Source: Argyresthia goedartella (taxonomy: Eukaryota > Arthropoda > Insecta > Lepidoptera > Argyresthiidae). From it: a stretch of 64,000 nt of DNA. A model generated the notes under the pieces. The model did not search any database. It saw only the letters and a program-made list of their open reading frames with translations, and was not told the DNA's origin. Below, one piece after another: positions 10,665 to 21,761 of this stretch (position 1 is its first letter; each line of letters starts with the position of its first letter). The translations under genes were made by a program, and so were the position numbers. The stretch spans positions 36,528,201-36,592,200 of the forward strand of contig OX463810.1 in the NCBI GenBank assembly GCA_949825045.1, read 5' to 3'.

Positions 10665-10902
10665 AATAAATAAATGTAATAATAATAATCTTCGACACTA
10701 TTGACATACATTGATGTAGCCCCAAACTATGATTCCCTGTATCTTGGGTACTAGACAACGATACACATACTTATATAGATAAATATTACACTTAGATAGA
10801 TAAGCAACCATGACTAGGGTACAAACATCCGTTCTCATCAAACAAGTATTTGCCCCAACCGGGACTCGCAGGTTCACTGCCGACTCGGCCATTCGAGTCA
10901 AT
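10665..10902 (-). repeat. tRNA-derived SINE (family S1), reverse, head shortened
   Basis: The (taa)n tail, gtagccccaaactatgattc, ttgggtactagacaacgata and actcggccattcg all match the forward copy at 40311. Part of the tRNA-like head between the B and A boxes is deleted. Confidence 0.8.
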
Positions 10903-11589
10903 CAATTGTGTATGGATTTAAAGATACGGATATGACATCACGCACGGACGGCATCTTCAAGATAGCTGGGCTGAGGATGAGGTTGACGGATATTCAAACT
11001 ATTTTATATGACAGAAAAGAGCTATTTGAGCAATTTATAATTTAAAACGCACAGTCTCCTTATGAGAACTTTTTGAATAAATCACCTTTTTCAAATTTAG
11101 CGATAGCTGTAATGTTATCACAGACTTTTCTCGGGAAAGTTATTAATTATTTCAAGGGTATATTCAAAGGTAAGGGATAATGCACTGCTCTACACACCAG
11201 GATACCTGCAGGATACCTCTGCAGATTTTGAAATTGCCATTTGAGTAATTTAAAAACCACGTAAAAGCGCCTTTGTCGACAAAGGAATATTACAATTCAA
11301 GATTAATTAAATGACGGGACTGTATGGGGTTAATCTAACTCAACACATAACTCGCTGTTAATAATTTTGAAATTACTTATTCCTGCTCATTATTTATGAT
11401 AATTAATATTATATTATTCCTATTAGTTAAACACAACCAATTTTCAAAAGAGGTCTAAAAAACAATCTGCTGGATTTCTTTGCCCTTCTCTCCCACAGTG
11501 GTTCAATGTAGAGGAAAGGCAAAAAATGACATTTGCTAACTATATGTAAATATCTACAGTAATAAGGAAATTTTACTTGAATTGACGAA
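10903..11589. other. No gene seen
   Basis: AT-rich, without a convincing reading frame or recognised repeat. Confidence 0.5.
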
Positions 11590-11680
11590 AATTGCGGATT
11601 TGTTATTGAATAACAGACTAAACGTGGCCATAACTGTGTCCTGCCACCCTATATGAGAAAAGACATTACGACCCTATTGT
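11590..11680 (+). repeat. Dispersed SINE-like repeat, family R, copy 3
   Basis: Weaker copy of the family (gcggatttgttattgaataac, ctaaacgtggcc, atgagaaaagac). Confidence 0.5.
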
Positions 11681-12654
11681 TTTTACGATAAAAGACTCTT
11701 TACTTAGCAGGAAGCGAAAGGCTGGATTGAGAGATCAATTATGCGTTCCTGTAGGTTTTGACAAAGTAACTTTGGCTAACACGCTAACACGAACCGAAAA
11801 CACCCAGGTTACTACAAAAAATCCTAAACATAACCTCAAAACAAACTTCAAAACATCAAACATTTTTGTCTCCAAACAAGTGTTGAACCGGAGTTTATTT
11901 TTTTGTAGTAAGACCCATGTCTAGGATTTGATATTAAGCTTCGCTTGGTGACGTCATCAAACGTTAACGAATGAAATCTCGTAGACAAAGTGCGCCATTT
12001 CTGTCGTGGAAATTTAAAATTTGACCAGGACACGATTATTTTACATGAGCTGTCTTTTCTTGCGCTGTTATTGGTGGATTTAGAAATTGAATAGCATTGC
12101 GACTGATACCAGAAACACATAATATGTCTAAGAAACTTCTAGTAACCTTTTCCTAGAACAGTTTGTATTTTGTGTGTGATCAGAATATGTTCTTAACTCA
12201 TCGTATGCCCTTACCCGACTCAGTAAATGCGTAATACCTTACCTATTGTCTCATGAACAACCTAGCCTCAAGTTCCTATATTGTTTCAGCCGAAATAAAC
12301 GGTCCCAGCATTCAAGGCAACTGACTCAAGTTGTGACAACCAAATTATGTTATTAAAACCTGTACACGTTAAGTGACGAATGAGAGCCGGTGCTCATTAG
12401 TGGGCACAAAGGGCCCTAATTGGTACCGGGCTTCGCAATGGGACCGTAGCACGGCTCCGAAGGTAATCTACACCACCAGTAGCATTTTCGTCCCTATTTC
12501 GTATGAAATACAAACATTATAACCCGTAAGAACGCAACGTGGGTAATCAGTTAATCACCTCAAATCAGGTAATGCTAATTGGATATTCACGAGCCGAGGC
12601 GGTGGACCAGCGACTTTTAGTGTTTTGTTATATTTGGTTTCCATACCAGGTATC
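11681..12654. other. No gene seen
   Basis: Short frames at 11727 and 11848 overlap on opposite strands and look random. No repeat family is assigned. Confidence 0.45.
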
Positions 12655-12920
12655 ACGCTTGCTTCTCACACTGGAGATGCAGGTTCGAATCCTTGCCATG
12701 TACCAATGAGATAATTAATTTAGCGTACGGTATCGGACGTTCTGTGTTTCGGATGACACATAAAGCTGCAGGTCCCGGCTACTATCGCTATGTGGTAGTG
12801 GTCGTAGAACCCCTCCATCAACCCGCACCGAGCCAGCGTGGTGGAGTATGGCTTAATCTTACTCGTATCCGGGTGAACGCCTGTGCCCCTCGGTGGGGAC
12901 AATAATAGGCTACATTTATT
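12655..12920 (+). repeat. Dispersed LINE or SINE 3'-end repeat, family T
   Basis: It shares ccatgtaccaat, cccctccatcaacc, gagccagcgtg, ggagtatgg and cctgtgcccctcggtgggga with the inverted copy at 41965-42185. The pattern suits a retroelement 3' end common in Lepidoptera; the parent element was not identified. Confidence 0.65.
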
Positions 12921-13329
12921 TTATTTATTTATTATATCCAATTTAATAGGTACCCTAGGGATAAGTGTAGCTAACACACTTTAACTGTGTAACTGTGTGA
13001 CGTTTCGTATGTAATGGTATCATTCTTTAGTGCTGGGTAGGTCTAAGTACCAACTAAGTACAAGTGGTGGTGGACGTAAGCATTCGTAGTAGTAGTAACG
13101 TAGTAACAAAGCGTAGTAACGCTTTATGAAACATTAACACATCACGGGGAGTCGCCTGACCGACTGAGAGGGTTCCCGCTGGGCGGCTCCATCACGGGGC
13201 GTTGGCACTCTACTTTGGCTAAGGGCTCTAACTGCGACTCCAGATCCATTACACCGGTTCAAACCTGTCATACAAAAACGACAGTAGAGCTATTCAATTA
13301 TTTGACTCTTCTTTAAAATAAAACTATGT

Positions 13330-14205
13330 TGCTCTCAATACTGGTGAGTCTACCAGAGTAAAGTTAGTTAATGGTAGCTTACAAGAAACTTCTCCACATG
13401 TTTCTTACGCATCTTCTGATATAGCAACCAACGGTAACTGGAATGTTTTACATGAAACAATGATTAGTGATCACTTAGTTATTAAAATAACTATTACTTT
13501 CATACAAACCATTGAATTTCATAACCAGGTGAAACTTCAATATGGCTGATTGGTCAGAGTACAGTGACTTCCTAAACCAGCATCTTTCCAATTATAATCA
13601 TAATCTGACTATACAAGAAAATTGTGATTATATATTCCATTGATTAAAATTTGTACAAAATGTAGTCCGATAAGCTACTGGCAACCATCCCTTCCTCAGA
13701 ATGTAGCTCAACATAGATTAGCACTCAAAGAGTTTTGAAAAAATCCCAGTCCACAGAATCTTACTTAACTAGAAAACAAAAGCGAAGAGGTAAAGTTGAA
13801 AATCGCGAAGGCTAAATCTCGAAATGGGAGACAGCTATGTCCAAGTATTAACCAGATAGTTTCTTCTGCTGATATGTGGCGCAAGATGCGATGGATGAAA
13901 AAAGCTAGACAACCTAGAGTTTGTCCCACAGAGGAAAATAAACTTCAACTACTTTCTGAACTTGCTCCTGATTTTTCCCTTGACCCCTAACTTTATCTCA
14001 TGTAACCCTATGCTGGAACAAATACTTGACATGCAAGAACTAATAAACTCTATGAAAAAGAAAGATACTGCACCCGGAGTGGACCAAATAACTTACTCAA
14101 TGATTTTCAACCTACCACACACAGGAAAGTTGTTTTTGTTAACACTGTTCAATGTCATTTTTACTTTCGAGTTAAACGAAGTGAACATTAAGGAAGTATT
14201 GTAAT
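13330..14205 (+). pseudogene. Degraded I/Jockey-type LINE: endonuclease end to reverse transcriptase start
   Basis: Several frames in order look like a LINE ORF2. The endonuclease C-terminus reads SYASSDIATNGNW and ISDHLVIKI (the SDH motif). A linker follows (MADWSEYSDFLNQHL). The RT N-terminal region reads NSMKKKDTAPGVDQITYSM. Many stops and frame changes separate them. Both the 5' and 3' parts of the element are missing, and the catalytic RT core is absent. Confidence 0.7.
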
Positions 14206-14277
14206 CGTAAAAAAAATCGAGGTTAAGATTTTGATGGGGATAGGTTCTCTAGCACTTAGTCCGAAAAAGTGAAAAAA

Positions 14278-14340
14278 AACAAATGTGAATGTATGTATGT
14301 GTATGTGTGTGTGTGTGTGTACGTGTTTATGTATGTGTAT
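14278..14340 (+). repeat. GT-rich microsatellite
   Basis: Interrupted tatgtg and gtgtgt units, with no associated gene. Confidence 0.7.
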
Positions 14341-14458
14341 GGATGGCTGTTTTCCGTTGTCAGCTCTAGAGCCTAAACCACTGAACCGAATTGGATAAAA
14401 ATTTGTATTGGGGGTTATTTTGTAAATATCTAGGACTATTTTTTTATTTTTGCTTGTC

Positions 14459-14809
14459 TCAAGCTCTCCGAGTTCTATACCTTTGTTTCTTGAGGTCTTT
14501 GTTCCACCAGAATTGAGCTTTTCCTTCAGCAATCGTTCGTATGGGACATGCCTGCTGGTATGCATCTATGAGAGTTATTTCCATTTCATTAGCCCCCTCT
14601 TCTAATCCTTCTCTTGTTCCAAAAGTGAGTCGGGCTGGGGTCCATTCGCCTATAAGGTCACAAAATTTGCTCCAGTCCATCTTTCGAGGATTTCTTATTA
14701 TTAATATCTCACGCTGACAATCTAATCGGAAGATTATACGCCTGTGATCTGATAGGGTATCCCACTCAGCTACGCTCCAATTTTTAACTCTTCTGTCTAT
14801 TTCACCCAA
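14459..14809 (-). pseudogene. LINE ORF2 fragment (R1/Jockey-like, endonuclease-RT linker)
   Basis: One open frame of 116 codons on the minus strand carries DTLSDHRRIIFRL (the SDH motif at the end of the APE-type endonuclease), NPRKMDWSKFCDLIGEW, and WWNKDLKKQRYRTRRA, which resembles the linker just before RT in R1-like LINEs. No start codon context or RT follows. It is a truncated retroelement remnant, in reverse to the neighbouring LINE piece. Confidence 0.7.
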
Positions 14810-14814
14810 TATTA

Positions 14815-16640
14815 GTTATTGTTATATCGAGGATATCTCTACGAATTCTTATTATAAAAGTAGATTAGAAATTGTTTGTGATAATAGCCCTTCTCTTTTC
14901 TAGTTTGTATCCGTACTAACCCACATCTCGTTGTGGGAGTCTCCGGACCGCAATTCTGGCCCTTAGATGGACGCTGATCTGTCGCCTGGCTCTCTTCTGT
15001 CCCCTAACGCTAAGCTTTTCCGGCTTTCCTGGGCGCAGAAGTTACCGAAGTTAACTGAGCTGTAACCTCTTCCACCTTCTGCGAACTTTCTAGTCGGGCC
15101 AGTTTGCATCGTTCCTCCTCTTTCCTTTCTCTGCACAGCTTCCTTACTTAAATAATGACCGACTCTGTCAACGTTGTCTTGGAATTGGGATACATTAACA
15201 GGTTGCCTCTTTTTGGATTGAAAGATCCCCGATTATATTTGGGGTTTCCCATACACCTTACTTTCCTCGCCAATTGTCTTACCCCTGAAGGAGGTCAGAT
15301 GGGCTGCCTACGCGTGTTTTTACAGTTTCCGAATCGAAAAACACCTCACCGATCGTTGTCCCTTAAGGTCAGATGGGCCAACTCTCGTCCGTGTCTGTTT
15401 ATTCTCATAGCACTATAATATTCTCAGTTAACCGCCTTCCATTTGAAGGAGGTCATTACGCCATCTGCGACCCGCCAACTCGCCTGGTCCCATTGGGTAT
15501 GGGTATGGGTCTCTCTTGTTCACTGCAGCTTGCAAAAGCCCACAGACTATATAGGGATACCAAAAGCCGCCATGCCCCTGATAAACCAGAAAGACGTTAC
15601 GACAGAAGCGAACAATAAGTAGCTCTGTTAGGTGGGCAGGTGGCAATTACAAACCCGATTCCTTAATTTTTGAAAGTGGAGTAATTGTGATCTGAGTCTG
15701 GCAACCGGATATTGCTTTTTCCCATTTTTTTGACAGTTATGCTCTACAACCAACTTAGATAAAAAAAATGGAATGGTCTTTATCCTCAGATGAACGGAAT
15801 TCTTTGCTTAACTCTTTACTCTGCGTCTTTCTTTAGCTGAAGTGATATGACGTCACTAGTAGGCTTGCGAAGCTTGCGAGCGACACAGATCTTTTGATCG
15901 ATCCTACAGACGAACTGAGCGTCCCAGCTCACTACCGACTACGCTCACACGCTCGGCAGCTCACATCAAGATCGATCGATTATTAGGACCTGCCGTGTCG
16001 TATGTCGCTCAATATATAAATGGCAGACTCGGACGGAACGGAAGCCGAGTTTAGCCGAGCGCTCGCGAGCGTGGACGGAGTGAGAACGTGGACGTTGTAT
16101 TGTTCGACTTGGAGTTTTCTTTTGTAGGTTTGGTTCGAATTGGTTGTTATAATATCTACAATATGAATTTGTCGACTGTGTCATTGACTGAAATTAACGT
16201 TTCCTAGGTTTACATACTATCTACATAATATACAACACAAGTGTTTTAATTTTAAAATCAAATTGTCACTGAATATTCTTTCTACCTTTCAATCATACCT
16301 AGAATATTCTCAAAGTTTGCGTAAGTATTTATTATTCATAAATCTAAGATAAGAAGAACATTTGTAACTAAAATGACAAGAGATCGTGTTTCGCGTGCGA
16401 GCTGCGATCAATAAGCCTATATCTTTCTGGTTCAAGACGACACGGACTCGGGAGCGGAAAAAAAATGCACCACGCGCGCCCGACCACCTCACCCACTGCA
16501 TATCAGCGCCACACGACGACCACCGCCTGCAAGGGCCACCCGATGACCTGTCACAGGAGTGGACAGCGGCGATTCCTCGGGAAGTGGTCCATTGACCTGA
16601 CCCCGACTCCCCACGCCCCAGAAGGGGTGCGTGAGAAGAC
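14815..16640. other. No gene assigned; possible degraded retroelement leader
   Basis: At 15250-15480 the motif ggaggtcag or aaggtcagatgggc recurs three times, suggesting a repeat leader. A TATA-like atatataaatgg lies at 16012 above GC-rich sequence, and inverted ttgatcgatc blocks lie at about 15895 and 15970. Two overlapping frames on opposite strands at 16310-16702 look random. No gene is supported. Confidence 0.35.
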
Positions 16641-16652
16641 TTGAATGATGAT

Positions 16653-16915
16653 TGTGCCGGCACATACGCCCGCCACAGATATGCGAAAATATCTATTTCC
16701 ACGTAATGTTAAGATAAGTTGACGACCGTCACAGATAAGGTATATTTATATTCATCACGCACTATGTCTTATGCACGTCATTAATAACATGTACCAACCT
16801 AGTAAATAAGCTAGGATTCCCTATAATAAATGAGTCTAGTTGGTATTTACGCGCATCTCAAGCCTTTTACTTTACTCCCGAAGATGTCGCTCTCCTTATA
16901 ATTGCCTCTGGCAAA
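16653..16915 (+). repeat. 5' LTR of a short LTR element (LTR-N)
   Basis: It matches the LTR at 18140-18477 throughout but lacks 75 bp. The missing block lies between two copies of aggattc. A primer-site-like tggtgacccgac follows one base after the LTR. Confidence 0.88.
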
Positions 16916-18139
16916 GTGGTGACCCGACTTCTGAACATCAGCAACCTTCGGTAATAGCAGCATGGACCCAGCCGCGAAGAAAACTCCGTGTGCTGCCACC
17001 TTAGAAGTGCAAGCAAGAAGCACTTCGTCCAAGATCGCCGAGCCCCGACTTCGGCAACCAAGACGACATCAAGAAAGCCATGACCGGACCAGATTTGAAA
17101 ACGGACCAGAAGCCAAATAATTTCAACTGAAGATTTCCCGCATCGAACTCGAGATACCGCAAGAATAATGAACCGATAGTCAGCCGACTGCTGATTTATC
17201 AAAATGGAGCTCGCGCCAGCAGAAACAAACGCGTCGGTAAATTCATTCACAGCAAGCAGTTTTTTTCAAGTTCAAGACATAGGAAGCCGTTCCAGCCCCC
17301 AGAAGAGTATTGAAACATCATCGATATACCTAATTCAACGAATATTGAAATCATCCAGGAAGAACATCGCACGAAGAATAATCAATTCACTGAAGAGAGA
17401 GAGATATATATATATATTTATTTATAAACGATTGGTGTACACGATGTGCCCTATGTTGCCAAATTCCAAGGTTTTTAGGCACACAAATTTCATCAATCGA
17501 CAACTTAATATTCACTCAAGAGTGAAGAGCACGCACGTACATATGACGTACGAGATCATTGACTGCCTACAGCCAATGTTACAGATTTAATGCTGAGGCT
17601 GATTCAGCACAATCATCCTTGTGTAGGTACGGTCGCAATTATAAACAAACAGTGATTACAACTTCAACGACGTGCGATGTAAATTGACTCATCGATTCCT
17701 GAAAAACATGGGCGGCTGCAGCATCAGACGACTCTCCTGCGGATCTTTTCCAGGTTATAGGTTAGGTTAGTTTACTAACCGCGAAGCCCCATTTTCCTAG
17801 TGTTTTTCTGTTTTCCAGTTTTTAGTTTATTTTATCTAGTGTGCGGCCAGATACAAGACTTGCCTGTAGGTAAATATAAATTAATTCTTTAAACTTACGT
17901 AGAATTCACATAAACGTCCTTTATTTTTCTAATTCGTGTAAGATTTACCTTTAGATTCGTGTAAGATTTACCTTTAGATTAAGTTATAGGAATATGCGCT
18001 ATTACTATCTGATTTATGTTTATTAAAATACTACTAGTTATTATTGCAGTCGATATAAGTTTGTTATAGTATCTAACTTAGATTTTTTCCATTGTTATAA
18101 GTACATTCATTTATTTTTTTCCCTAAAGGGGGGAGTATC

Positions 18140-18477
18140 TGTGCCGGCACATACGCCCGCCACAGATATGCGGAAATATCTATTTCCACGTAATGTTAAG
18201 ATAAGTTGACGACCGTCACAGATAAGGTATATTTATATTCATCACGCACTATGTCTTATGCACGTCATTAATAACATGTACCAACCTTTAAATAAGCTAG
18301 GATTCGTAATTTCTTTATTGTACTAAACAAAACAGACATACAGATAACTTATGGTAGAAAAAACATTCACAATAGGATTCCCTATAATAAATGAGTCTAG
18401 TCTGGTATTTGCGCTCATCTCAAGCCTTTTACTTTACTCCCGAAGATGTCGCTCTCCTTATAATTGCCTCTGGCAAA
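18140..18477 (+). repeat. 3' LTR of LTR-N
   Basis: 338 bp, beginning tgtgccggc and ending ggcaaa. A diverged solo LTR sharing the same ends and the cccgaag motif is at 23634-23882. Confidence 0.88.
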
Positions 18478-20104
18478 ATGATGAAGAGCTAAAAGAGCAT
18501 AAACAGCGACCTGGTTCTTTGAGGAGCGGTGAGCTAAATTGACTGGACCCGATCGCGAGCGTTGATGCCCAAGCCTAGTCACTAGACTGGTGTTTTAAAA
18601 CATGTTCCCAAGTTACTTTTTTGTATTTACCGAGAATGACGACGGATGAAATGGAGGCGGGCGGTGTATGCGTTTGGTGGGGTTAGTTGTTTTGATTCGT
18701 AACTTTTGTTGAAAATAAATATTAAATAAAATAAAAATGTGCAAGATAAATGAGCTTTTTATGTTTTTTTGTCTCAAAATATTTGAAATATAAAATATAA
18801 ATAAACTGTAGCTTATCTTGATTCATTTATGAATTCTGGAGAAGATGATTTATTCACCTACATAATAAATTTTATAGAGAAAGTCATAAATATCCTATTA
18901 AATCTTAAGTTAAGTTTTTGGATTATTTTATATTATTGAAGTGAAACTTCTTTATGCGCGTTGGAAAAAAAATTACCGTCACATTTTTCGGTTACGCGTC
19001 ACATTTTTCCGTTACGCGCCATCTTTTTCTTGCCACTACCACGGTTGGTTCAGACGAAGAGTACTTTCACTTTCTCCAACGGAGTAGGGATAGCATGTCG
19101 CTTAACCGATTGGAGGTCCAGGAACATTGAATTTCTCAGAGGCTATAATGTCCGGGATTTTCGCGGATAACAATTTGCAATTGACTTGCGTTAGATATTT
19201 GTTTTTTCGGTTAGGTTATTATAAATGTTTTCTAACATATTATACACCAGAATAATCCTCATGAAATTTCCTATCATATAATGTAAAATACTTACCTATG
19301 ATAATACAAATGATTAGCTTTTTCTTCGATTATGTTTGCAGAATTTATTATTTTCACAGCAACTTCTAATGATATTTCGTCCATAGAGCCCACTTACACA
19401 AAACTGACACTATTTACTGCTTTCCACATGACCACCATTATTTTCCGCGGCGATTACATCTATTATTGTATCACAAAACATAGTAATTACTTCACAGTAA
19501 ACAAAAATAGACAATCACGAAATATCATGGCTCGTGCCGGTCGCCATTCATTCAGTAACTGAACCAACCGAGGTAGCGTTCGCAAAGGAAGTTGAAACAC
19601 GTTCGTAATTTTATATAGAATATTACGAACTTTATGAATAAATGGGTAATTGTTGCTCATTTTATTTTGGACTGGCTTGTTTGTTAATAATTATTATTTT
19701 TACTAATTCAGTACCTAGTAACTATCATAGTTTTTTTAGTAGGTATAAAAACTGAGTCATAAGCTGATACGGCAGAATAAAAATGTACAAAGTGAAGTCC
19801 TAGGAGCAAACAGGTGGTTTTATTTATTACTACTAATTTACTCCCTCACTACAATAACTCCCCCGTCAAACCACCTGGCCAAAAATAGTGATAAATACCT
19901 ATTATGACTCCGTTTTCTGATTGATTAATTTGAGAAGTGCGGTCTCGGCCTCGCCGCCATTATGCGGCTTCAAAGTCAGGCTGTTATTGACTACAGCTCA
20001 CTACTATATCTGTCCAATGATCTTTTGGCGTGTGAGTGACGTTTTCAGGGGGGCGCCAGTTCTACGCAACCTAATGCAATGATCCTGTCAAAAAGCGATA
20101 GTTT

Positions 20105-20400
20105 CTATATACCCTGTGTGTGTGATTTGAACCCACATAAATTGATTAACCTGCCTATGTTATTGTCATTTTGTGAGGATATTCTGGTGGGATTCGAACC
20201 CACTTATTTGATCACCTATGTTATTGCCATTTTTTGACGATTATTCTATCGGGATTAACACCGTTATTTGATTACTTGCCTAGCTGTGTGAGGATTATTC
20301 TAGTGGGATTTGAACCGACATTTGATTACCTGCTTATTTATCTGATTTTTATACATGACTATGGCGGGATCTGATATTCTGATCCCACGTATTTGGTCAC
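20105..20400 (-). repeat. Degenerate tandem repeat with tRNA B-box-like motifs
   Basis: Three to four units of about 75-90 bp each contain a variant of gggattcgaaccc (reverse of a tRNA B box), followed by ttgatta/cctg and ttattgcc. It may be a SINE head that was amplified in tandem. Confidence 0.55.
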
Positions 20401-20634
20401 ATGAGCTGCGGGGTTTGAAAAGAAAACGAGGAAGAAATACACAGGAAAAATATTTTATTAAAAAAGTAATTATTTTACAACTATAAAAACCACGTAGGTC
20501 ACATGAGCTGCGGGGTAAAATAAAACGAAATATACAGACATAATTATTTTTTTATAAAAAAGACCACTTGAAATTACAATAAAAAACAAATGTACTAGGT
20601 ATTTACAACAAAAAATAAACACATTTGTATTCAT

Positions 20635-20692
20635 ATATAGTATATTTATACCATACATATGGATGTATGGTATAAATATACTATATATATAA
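20635..20692. repeat. Long AT-rich palindrome
   Basis: tagtatatttataccataca and its inverted copy flank a centre near tatggatg. The arms are about 25 bp and nearly perfect. Confidence 0.75.
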
Positions 20693-20953
20693 TATAGTGG
20701 ATGATCACTTATATCTGTAATAAACTAGATGGTTAGGTTGCCCAAGAAGCTATATGTACGTACTTTGCAAAATAATAAATTCGAATGTCAGGGCAATGAG
20801 AGAAATGTATGAAAGAAACAGGAAAAAAGGCACTTGTATATTTTGATGAGACTAGTGGAACGAACATCTTACATGAATACTAAGACATATAACAAGCACG
20901 AGCTTGTTGATTGTAATTAATTAGGTATATAATACTATACTTGATTTGTTTAA

Positions 20954-21187
20954 AAGCTAGTTGAATTTCTGAAAGATAAATTGAATTTATCCATGAAAAA
21001 CAGTCCTCAAACGTCAACAACAAGATCTGGCACTACAATTGATGGAGTTTTTACTCGGTCACTAAATTTCGTGGAATGTAAACCACATATTTCATATTTC
21101 AGTTACCATAAGCCATTAATTACAAAAATATATAATAACGATGACAATGATAGTAATAATTCTATTACAATTAATGAAATGCTGTAA
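20954..21187 (+). pseudogene. Endonuclease-like C-terminal fragment of a mobile element
   Basis: One open frame carries LVEFLKDKLNL, then TTRSGTTIDGVFTRSL, then ISYFSYHKPLI. This resembles the last motifs of an APE/EEP-type endonuclease (the D..F motif, and S-x-H as SYH). Comparable tails occur on transposon-encoded proteins in insects. There is no N-terminal part here, and the preceding codon at 20951 is a stop. I infer a transposon relic rather than a host gene. Confidence 0.5.
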
Positions 21188-21667
21188 TAATCTTAGTAGC
21201 AAAAAGTTAAAGTGAAATAATTGTATTATTTGTATTCATTTCTATGATAATAAAATCCTTTTGTTTAAACTTTATCTAATTTAACTTTATTTAACAAATT
21301 TCTGGAAAGTTGCATGTAGATCATTTTGCGAAAAATAAGGCCATAAAGAAGTTTCACTTCTTACGTATGTACTCTAGTACACGCACACATTTTTTTATTT
21401 ATTATGTTACAAGTTTTTGGGTTATGGCTTCTATAGTGGATTAAATCTTGCGTAGAACGAATGGCAACGTTGGTAAATGTCAACTAACATCTGTCAATTT
21501 GACAAGAGACAAAAAAATAAAGCGTTTGCTTTGCATGCGTTGTCTTGTCTGCCGGTTAGCTTCATTTTAATGATCTAATAAACAGCGAATTAAGCTGAAA
21601 TGCTCGTATTTGTTTGTTTGAGCATGTAAAGAAATTCATCACAATCTGACAAAGTTCGTATCATGTG

Positions 21668-21674
21668 TATAAAA
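21668..21674 (+). promoter_or_regulatory. TATA-like box upstream of INTS9
   Basis: tataaaa lies 79 bases before the proposed INTS9 start codon, a plausible promoter position if the 5' UTR is about 50 bases. It rests on position alone. Confidence 0.3.
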
Positions 21675-21752
21675 GTGAATATCACATGATTGTTGTACAG
21701 AAACTTAGCCCAATCAACTGTTTATTAATACTTTCGTGTTTAGTCTGTTAAT

Positions 21753-21761
21753 ATGAAAGTG
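21753..21761 (+). CDS. INTS9: INTS9 exon 1, coding part (3 codons)
   Basis: ATG AAA GTG followed directly by a strong donor (gtaagt), in phase 0. INTS9 proteins start with Met-Lys/Arg-Leu/Val-Tyr-Cys-Leu-Ser, and exon 2 opens with Tyr-Cys-Leu-Ser, so the join fits. The distance to exon 2 is 1.66 kb. Confidence 0.75.

Larger units (their letters stand above)
16653..18477 (+). mobile_element. Non-autonomous LTR retrotransposon LTR-N
   Basis: Paired LTRs, a likely primer-binding site (tggtgacccgac at 16917), a purine tract (aaaggggggag) before the 3' LTR, and a 5-bp direct repeat atgat at 16648-16652 and 18478-18482 define the element. The interior of 1.2 kb has no pol. The frame at 17204-17590 (128 codons) has no recognisable gag motif, so this is a TRIM/LARD-like element that would need proteins supplied elsewhere. 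A 22-bp tandem duplication (tcgtgtaagatttaccttta) lies at 17935-17980. Confidence 0.85.
18939..21361. mobile_element. Possible 2.4-kb element with 19-bp terminal inverted repeats
   Basis: gaagtgaaacttctttatg at 18939 has a perfect inverted copy ending at 21361. The motif is partly self-complementary, which weakens the case. An endonuclease-like reading-frame remnant lies inside near the right end. No clear target duplication was seen, so the span is tentative. Confidence 0.35.

Noticed and set aside
14188..14565. Histidine/threonine-rich 125-codon frame
   Set aside because: It is the translated GT microsatellite plus flanks.
16012..16022. TATA box of a host gene
   Set aside because: atatataaatgg precedes GC-rich sequence that could be an LTR or promoter, but no coding exon follows and no LTR partner was found.
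16310..16702. 130-codon minus-strand frame overlapping a plus-strand frame
   Set aside because: It overlaps an opposing frame and the start of LTR-N, and has no recognisable motif.
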